A DNA stretch of 38,882 nt, from contig JAJFTU010000248.1 of the NCBI GenBank assembly GCA_021372775.1, positions 1 through 38,882 of the forward strand. The letters run 5' to 3'. A model generated the notes under the pieces. The model was not told the origin of the DNA, searched no databases, and saw only the letters and a list, made by a program, of their open reading frames with translations. Shown here piece after piece: positions 34,464-38,882 of this stretch. Source of the stretch: a bacterium (GTDB lineage Bacteria > Acidobacteriota > Polarisedimenticolia > J045). Both the position numbers and the translations under genes were made by a program. The first letter of the stretch is position 1; each line of letters starts with the position of its first letter.

Positions 34464-35111
34464 ATGCGCAGCGAATTGCTGGCCCGTTTGGCGGGCGTGG
34501 AGCACGGGTTTCTCCCCCCGGGAGGCCGTCCGGCCGTCCCGTTTTGGCGTCCCTACCAGGTCCACGGGGCGCGGGTCGTCCCGGTCCGGACCCCCGACGA
34601 ACTGCGGGAATCGGCCGACGGGGCGTTTTCCCTCACCCCCGGCCTCGCCGCGGCGGTCGTCACGGCCGACTGCGCCCCGGTCCTCTTGGCGACGACGGAC
34701 GGCGCGGCGGTCGCGGCGGTCCACGCCGGCTGGCGAGGCCTCGCCGCCGGCGTCGTCGAGGAGGGGGTGCGCCAGTTGCGCCTCGCCCGTCCCGGCGCGG
34801 AAATCGCGGCCGCGATCGGCCCCGCCGCCGGCGGCTGCTGCTACGAGGTCGGGCCGGAGGTTCTGGCCCAGCTCGATCCGGAAGGGGATCTCGTCGCCCC
34901 GACCGACGACGGACACGCCAAGATCGACCTGCGCGGGCTTGTCCGCGCGCGTCTGCTCGCGTCCGGACTTCCGGCGGCGCGGATCGAGGTCGTCGGCCCC
35001 TGCACGATCTGCTCCGACCTGCCGTCCTACCGCCGCCAAGGGAAGGCCGCCGGGCGGATCCTCTCCTACGTGAGTCCCGCCGCCGCGCCCGACGCGCCGC
35101 GCGGCGCCTGA
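34464..35111 (+). CDS. pgeF: PgeF/YfiH-family purine nucleoside phosphorylase (multicopper-oxidase-fold, LACC1-like)
   Basis: 215 residues, slightly short for the family. It has the zinc and active-site residues: His34 in YQVHGARVV, Cys70 in VTADCAPVLL and His87 in AVHAGWRGL. The IGP...GGCCYEVG loop and CTICSDLPSYRRQG towards the C-terminus are also present. Family members act on adenosine or inosine with phosphate, and deaminate or cleave purines. The older name polyphenol oxidase is misleading. The ATG has only a weak ribosome site. It starts divergently from yajC and ends 9 bp before the phosphofructokinase gene, so the two are probably one operon. Confidence 0.93.
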   Translation: MRSELLARLAGVEHGFLPPGGRPAVPFWRPYQVHGARVVPVRTPDELRESADGAFSLTPGLAAAVVTADCAPVLLATTDGAAVAAVHAGWRGLAAGVVEEGVRQLRLARPGAEIAAAIGPAAGGCCYEVGPEVLAQLDPEGDLVAPTDDGHAKIDLRGLVRARLLASGLPAARIEVVGPCTICSDLPSYRRQGKAAGRILSYVSPAAAPDAPRGA

Positions 35112-35120
35112 GGCGCGACC

Positions 35121-36452
35121 ATGCCCGACTTCCCCGACTTCCCCGACTTCGCCGTCCGCACGCTCGGCCCCGGGCGCTACCCCACCCCGCTCGCCCTCGG
35201 CGGCGCGAGCGGCCTCGACTTCATCTCCGACGAGCGGCGGCTCCTCTTCCACGACGAGTGGGAGAACGTCCGCCCGCTGGTCGCCGGCGGCAAGGTCCCG
35301 CCCTCGCTGGAACTGGCCGGGCCGCGCGAGCGCACCTTCTTCCGCCCGACCGACGTCCGGGCGGCGATCGTCACCAGCGGCGGCCTCTGCCCGGGGATCA
35401 ACGACGTCGTCCGCTCGGTCGTCCTGACGCTCAACTGGCTCTACGGCGTGCGCGAGATCTACGGCGTCCGCTACGGCCTGCGCGGCTTCGTGGACGAGGC
35501 GGAGCCGCCGGTGCGGCTCGGCCCCGAACAGGTCAAGGCGATCCACCACGTCGGCGGCTCGCTCCTCGGCAGCTCCCGCGGCGCGCCGCCGATCGAGGAG
35601 ATCGTCAAGTCGATCGCGCGCGAGGCGATCTCGATCCTCTTCATGGTCGGCGGCGACGGCACCCAGCGCGCGGCGCGGGCGATCTCCGACGCCCTGCGCG
35701 CGGCGGGGCAGGCGGTCGCGGTGATCGGGATCCCGAAGACGATCGACAACGACATCCTCTTCGTGGACCAGACGTTCGGCTTCTCGACCGCGGTCTCGCT
35801 CGCCCGCGAGGCGATCGACGCCGCCCACGCCGAGGCGCAGGGCGCCTACAACGGCGTCGGCCTGGTCAAGCTGATGGGGCGCGATTCGGGGTTCATCGCC
35901 GCGCAGGCGGCGCTCGCCTCGGGCGAGGCGAACTTCGTCCTCGTCCCCGAAGTCCGCTTCGACCTCGAGGGAACCGAGGGGTTCCTCTCCCAGCTCCACC
36001 GGCGCGTGATGTCGCGGCGCCACGCGCTGGTCGTCGTGGCCGAAGGCGCGGGACAGGAGTTCCTCGCCGAAGAGCAGCAGCGGCGCGGGCTCGACCCGTC
36101 GGGGAACCAGAAGCTCGGCGACGTCGGGCGGTTCCTGCGCGGCGAGATCGAGCGGTACTTCGGCGAGCGCGGCGCGGCGGTCACGGTGCGCTACATCGAC
36201 CCCGGCTACCTGATCCGCTCCGCCCCGGCCGACGCGAGCGACGCGGTCTACTGCCAGGAGCTGGGGCAGAACGCGGTCCACGCGGCGATGGCCGGCAAGA
36301 CGGAGATGCTCGTCGGACGGATCCACGGCCGGCAGGTCCACGTGCCGATCGCCGCGGTGACGACCGGCCGCAAGACGCTCGATCCGCAGCACCCGCTCTG
36401 GCGCGCCGTGCTGCAGTCCACCGGCCAGCCGGAGCGGATGGTCAACGGCTGA
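35121..36452 (+). CDS. pfkA: ATP-type 6-phosphofructokinase, long plant/trypanosome-like form
   Basis: 443 residues, longer than the 320 of E. coli PfkA because of about 80 extra N-terminal residues. It opens with three PDF repeats. The conserved core starts VRAAIVTSGGLCPGINDVV (79-97). GGDGT (177-181) has Gly at the nucleotide-choosing site, as in ATP enzymes. PKTIDND (205-211) carries Lys206, which occurs both in PPi-dependent forms and in the plant and trypanosome ATP forms. MGRDSG (252-257) and VVVAEGAGQE follow. The combination Gly plus Lys and the long N-terminus fits the long ATP-PFK clade. It phosphorylates fructose 6-phosphate in glycolysis. PPi use cannot be fully ruled out. Confidence 0.93.
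   Translation: MPDFPDFPDFAVRTLGPGRYPTPLALGGASGLDFISDERRLLFHDEWENVRPLVAGGKVPPSLELAGPRERTFFRPTDVRAAIVTSGGLCPGINDVVRSVVLTLNWLYGVREIYGVRYGLRGFVDEAEPPVRLGPEQVKAIHHVGGSLLGSSRGAPPIEEIVKSIAREAISILFMVGGDGTQRAARAISDALRAAGQAVAVIGIPKTIDNDILFVDQTFGFSTAVSLAREAIDAAHAEAQGAYNGVGLVKLMGRDSGFIAAQAALASGEANFVLVPEVRFDLEGTEGFLSQLHRRVMSRRHALVVVAEGAGQEFLAEEQQRRGLDPSGNQKLGDVGRFLRGEIERYFGERGAAVTVRYIDPGYLIRSAPADASDAVYCQELGQNAVHAAMAGKTEMLVGRIHGRQVHVPIAAVTTGRKTLDPQHPLWRAVLQSTGQPERMVNG
35124..35150 (+). repeat. Three 9-bp repeats at the start of pfkA
   Basis: CCCGACTTC occurs three times in tandem immediately after the ATG and encodes PDF-PDF-PDF. Slippage here would lengthen or shorten the N-terminus without a frameshift. 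Confidence 0.85.
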
Positions 36453-36466
36453 TCCCGCCGCGGCCT

Positions 36467-36565
36467 GCGCGGCGCGGGCGACCGACGCTCCCGTCACGCG
36501 GCGCGGGCGACCGACGCTCCCGTCGCGCGGCGCGGACGACCGACGCCCCCGTCGCGCGGCGCAGG
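36467..36565. repeat. 29-bp tandem repeat, about 3.4 copies
   Basis: Units at 36467-36495, 36496-36524 and 36525-36553 are nearly identical (GCGCGGCGCGGGCGACCGAC, then GCTCCCGTC). Unit 2 starts with A; unit 3 has two changes. A partial fourth unit follows to 36565. It lies in the 222-bp gap between pfkA and the serine hydrolase. There are no spacers, so this is not a CRISPR. Confidence 0.9.
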
Positions 36566-36619
36566 CGCGCAGCGTCGGCGCGCGGGCGGCGAGCGGTCGA
36601 ATTTCGGGAGCGGGCGCGC

Positions 36620-36649
36620 TTGTTGCCGCGCCGCCGAAAGGGGTCTACT
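36620..36649 (+). promoter_or_regulatory. Candidate promoter of the secreted serine hydrolase
   Basis: TTGTTG (36620-36625) and TCTACT (36644-36649) are 18 bp apart and lie 25 bp before the ATG. The -35 is weak. AAGGAGAGG follows as a strong ribosome site. Confidence 0.4.
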
Positions 36650-36674
36650 GGGCGTCCCCGCAAAGGAGAGGCCC

Positions 36675-38801
36675 ATGAGACTCCGCTTCCGCGTCGTTTC
36701 GCGCGTCCTCGCCGTCGCCGCCGCGCTCGCCGCGACGTTCGGCGCCGCGCTCGCCGCCGACGAGCAGCCGCTCGCCGGACACTGGGAAGGGGCGATCGAC
36801 CTCCCCGGGACCAAGCTCGAAGTCCAGGTCGATCTCGCCGCGAAGGACGGCGCCCTCGCGGGCACGATCTCGATCCCGCTGCAGGGAGCGCGGAACGTCC
36901 CGCTCGGCGACTTCAAGACCGAGCAAGGCGCGACGTCGTTCGCGATCCAGGGGATTCCCGGCGCGCCGACCTTCAAGGGGCGGCTGCAGAGCGACCGCGC
37001 GACCTTCTCCGGCGACTTCTCGCAGGGCGGGCAGGTCTTCCCGTTCGCGCTGCTGCGGCGCGACGATCCCGCCGCGCTGGCGCAGTCGAAGCTGGCCGGC
37101 TACGACGCGTGGGCCGAGAAGGTCCTCGCCGACTTCGACACGCCGGGCGCCGCGGTCGCCGTCGTCAAGAGCGGCAAGGTCGTCCTCGTCAAGGGGTTCG
37201 GCAAGCGCGACGTCGCCAAGGGACTGCCGGCGGACGAGAACACCCTCTTCGCCATCGGCTCGGCGACCAAGGCGTTCACCACGCTCGTCCTCGGCACGCT
37301 GGCCGACGAAGGGAAGCTCGACTGGGACAAGCCGCTCCAGGAGTACATCCCCGAGTTCCGCCTCGCCGATCCGGAGATCGGGCGCCGGCTCACGCCGCGC
37401 GACCTCGTGACCCACCGCTCCGGCCTGCCGCGCCACGACCTCGTTTGGTACAACAACCTCGCCCTCACGCGCGCCGAGGCGGTGCGGCGGCTCCGCTTCC
37501 TCGAGGCCAGCAAGGACCTGCGCGAGACGTTCCAGTACAACAACCTGATGCTCCTCACCGCGGGGTACCTCGGCGAGCGGCTGACCGGCGCCTCGTGGGA
37601 GAAGAACGTCCAGGACCGGATCTTCGCGCCGCTCGGCATGACCGCCTCGCGGCTGACGGTGGACGACGCGCTGAAGTCGAACGACGTCTCGCGCCCGTAC
37701 GAGCGCCGCAAGGACGCGACGACGGAAGTCCCCTACCGGCACGAAGGGCTGGCGATGGGCCCCGCCGGCGCGATCTACTCCAGCGCGGCGGACATGGCCC
37801 GCTGGGCGATCTTCCAGCTCGGCGACGGCACGGCCGACGGCAAGAGGATCGTGCAGGGCTCGACGCTCGTCGCGATGCACACGCCGCAGATGGCGCTCGC
37901 CTTCCCGCCGAACCCGAAGCGGCCGGAGATCGGCCCGCGCGCCTACGGCATGGGCTGGTTCGTGGACAGCTACCGCGGCCACCTGCGCGTCCACCACGGC
38001 GGCAACATCGACGGCTTCTCGGCCCTCGTGGCCCTCTTCCCGCAGGACAACGTCGGCGTCGTCGCTCTCGTCAACCACGGCGCCTCGCCGCTGCCCGACC
38101 TCTTCGTGCGCGAGGCGTTCGACCGCGTCGCGGGGCTCGAGCCGCGCGACTGGGCCAAGCAGACGCTGGCCGAGTACAAGCAGGCGCTGGCGATCGGCAA
38201 GGAAGGCGAGAAGAAGCGCGAGACGATCCGCCGCCCCGGCACGAAGCCGGCGCATCCGCTGGAGGAGTACGCCGGAACCTACTCCCATCCGGGCTACGGC
38301 CCGCTGACCGTCGCGCTCGCGGACGGCAAGCTGGTCGGCAGCTACAACAACCTTCCCTTGCCGCTCGAGCACTGGCACTACGAGACGTTCAACACGACCG
38401 AGGATCCGAAGGACCCGACGCTCGCCGCGATGAAGCTCAACTTCCGCACGAACGAGGAAGGGGACGTGGACGCGCTGCTCGCCAACTTCGAGCCGAGCGT
38501 CGCGCCGATCGTCTTCGAACGGCTTCCCGACGCGCGGATGACCGACCCGAAGTTCCTCGCGCGCCTCGCCGGCGACTACGTTCTCCCCGACGTGCCGCTC
38601 AAGATCGCGCTCCGCGGCGCCGTCCTGACGATGATCGTCCCCGGCCAGACGCCGTACGAGCTGGTCCCCGGCCGCGGCCTCTCCTTCGCGCTGAAGGGGC
38701 TGAGCGGCTACTCCGTCCGCTTCGTCCTCGACAAGGACGGCGCCCCGACCGAGCTGACGGTGATCCAGCCCGAAGCCGTCTTCACCGCGAAGCGCAAGTA
38801 A
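36675..38801 (+). CDS. Secreted class-C beta-lactamase-fold serine hydrolase with extra N- and C-terminal domains
   Basis: 708 residues. A signal peptide ends near AALAA-DEQ (residue 28). A beta-rich N-terminal module (about 30-130, GHWEGAIDLPGTKLEVQVDL) precedes the beta-lactamase-like domain (about 140-490). Active-site signatures are SATK (196-199, serine and general base lysine), YNN (288-290) and HHGG in RVHHGGNIDGFSALVALFP. The C-terminal part (about 515-705) resembles the DUF3471-type lipocalin-like tail found behind such hydrolases (LEEYAGTYSHPGYGPLTVAL). Members include DD-peptidases, esterases and D-aminopeptidases; true beta-lactamase activity is not implied. The start has an AAGGAGAGG site. 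It is a single gene with its own terminator. Confidence 0.93.
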   Translation: MRLRFRVVSRVLAVAAALAATFGAALAADEQPLAGHWEGAIDLPGTKLEVQVDLAAKDGALAGTISIPLQGARNVPLGDFKTEQGATSFAIQGIPGAPTFKGRLQSDRATFSGDFSQGGQVFPFALLRRDDPAALAQSKLAGYDAWAEKVLADFDTPGAAVAVVKSGKVVLVKGFGKRDVAKGLPADENTLFAIGSATKAFTTLVLGTLADEGKLDWDKPLQEYIPEFRLADPEIGRRLTPRDLVTHRSGLPRHDLVWYNNLALTRAEAVRRLRFLEASKDLRETFQYNNLMLLTAGYLGERLTGASWEKNVQDRIFAPLGMTASRLTVDDALKSNDVSRPYERRKDATTEVPYRHEGLAMGPAGAIYSSAADMARWAIFQLGDGTADGKRIVQGSTLVAMHTPQMALAFPPNPKRPEIGPRAYGMGWFVDSYRGHLRVHHGGNIDGFSALVALFPQDNVGVVALVNHGASPLPDLFVREAFDRVAGLEPRDWAKQTLAEYKQALAIGKEGEKKRETIRRPGTKPAHPLEEYAGTYSHPGYGPLTVALADGKLVGSYNNLPLPLEHWHYETFNTTEDPKDPTLAAMKLNFRTNEEGDVDALLANFEPSVAPIVFERLPDARMTDPKFLARLAGDYVLPDVPLKIALRGAVLTMIVPGQTPYELVPGRGLSFALKGLSGYSVRFVLDKDGAPTELTVIQPEAVFTAKRK

Positions 38802-38825
38802 CCGCGCCCCGCGCGCCCCTCGCCC

Positions 38826-38865
38826 GCCCCCGCGCGCCCCGCGCCGCGGGGGCGGTTCTTTGTTC
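38826..38865 (+). terminator. Intrinsic terminator after the serine hydrolase
   Basis: GCCCCCGCG (38826-38834) pairs with CGCGGGGGC (38845-38853) across a ten-base loop, followed by GGTTCTTTGTTC. It lies 25 bp past the stop codon. Confidence 0.8.
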
Positions 38866-38882
38866 GGGCGGCGGCGCCGCAC

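Noticed and set aside
36467-36565. A CRISPR array
   Set aside because: The 29-bp units touch each other with no spacers, and no cas gene is near.
36675-38801. An antibiotic-resistance beta-lactamase
   Set aside because: The SxxK/YxN/HxG fold is shared by many peptidases and esterases. The added N- and C-terminal domains and the YNN and HHGG variants point to a general secreted hydrolase.
36645-38882. A minus-strand open frame opposite the serine hydrolase
   Set aside because: Charged, repetitive product without motifs; the real gene on the plus strand has a signal peptide and catalytic residues.

Overview
The window is uniformly very G+C-rich with dense, short-gapped operons. It comes from a Gram-negative bacterium: it carries a type IV pilus secretin, TonB/ExbB/ExbD, outer-membrane-type lipoproteins and SecDF-YajC. 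The gene content and the GspG-like pilins would suit a high-GC Acidobacteriota-type lineage or a relative. No rRNA or marker alignment was possible, so the phylum is an inference.

Positions 1-21569 are one unbroken minus-strand array. Read in the direction of transcription it runs pilM-pilN-pilO-pilP-pilQ, a small lipoprotein, a Roadblock/LC7 protein, pilB-pilT-pilC, then pilS-pilR. Two GspG-like pilins follow behind a well-matched sigma-54 promoter with an upstream inverted repeat. Then come four surface-glycan genes: a GT-C membrane glycosyltransferase, a 1236-residue protein holding two complete O-antigen-ligase/Wzy_C modules, a GT2 glycosyltransferase, and a WecA/MraY-type phosphoglycosyltransferase cut by the window edge. 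Together these look like a complete type IVa pilus machine (no prepilin peptidase or minor pilins here) with its own two-component control. A possible lipid-linked glycan or pilin-glycosylation module lies directly behind the pilins, and the upstream pilin has a Ser/Thr/Ala-rich tail that could be a glycan acceptor.

Positions 21570-24671 hold the divergent control region, rpmB (zinc-type L28) with a good sigma-70 promoter, and hppA (a K+-independent proton-pumping pyrophosphatase). The block is closed by a perfect palindromic terminator facing the next block.

Positions 24672-34305 are again all minus strand: yajC-secD-secF, relA/spoT, ridA, then TPR lipoprotein-tonB-exbB-exbD-exbD. The unusual points are a SecF with a long periplasmic insertion carrying a helix-hairpin-helix-like segment, a TonB with a GGVP repeat encoded by a 12-bp minisatellite, and two divergent ExbD paralogues behind one ExbB.

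Positions 34464-38882 are plus strand: a PgeF/YfiH multicopper-oxidase-fold purine nucleoside enzyme, a plant/trypanosome-like long ATP-type phosphofructokinase, a 29-bp tandem repeat array, and a secreted class-C beta-lactamase-fold serine hydrolase ending in a strong terminator. No tRNA, rRNA, CRISPR array, prophage or insertion sequence was seen.
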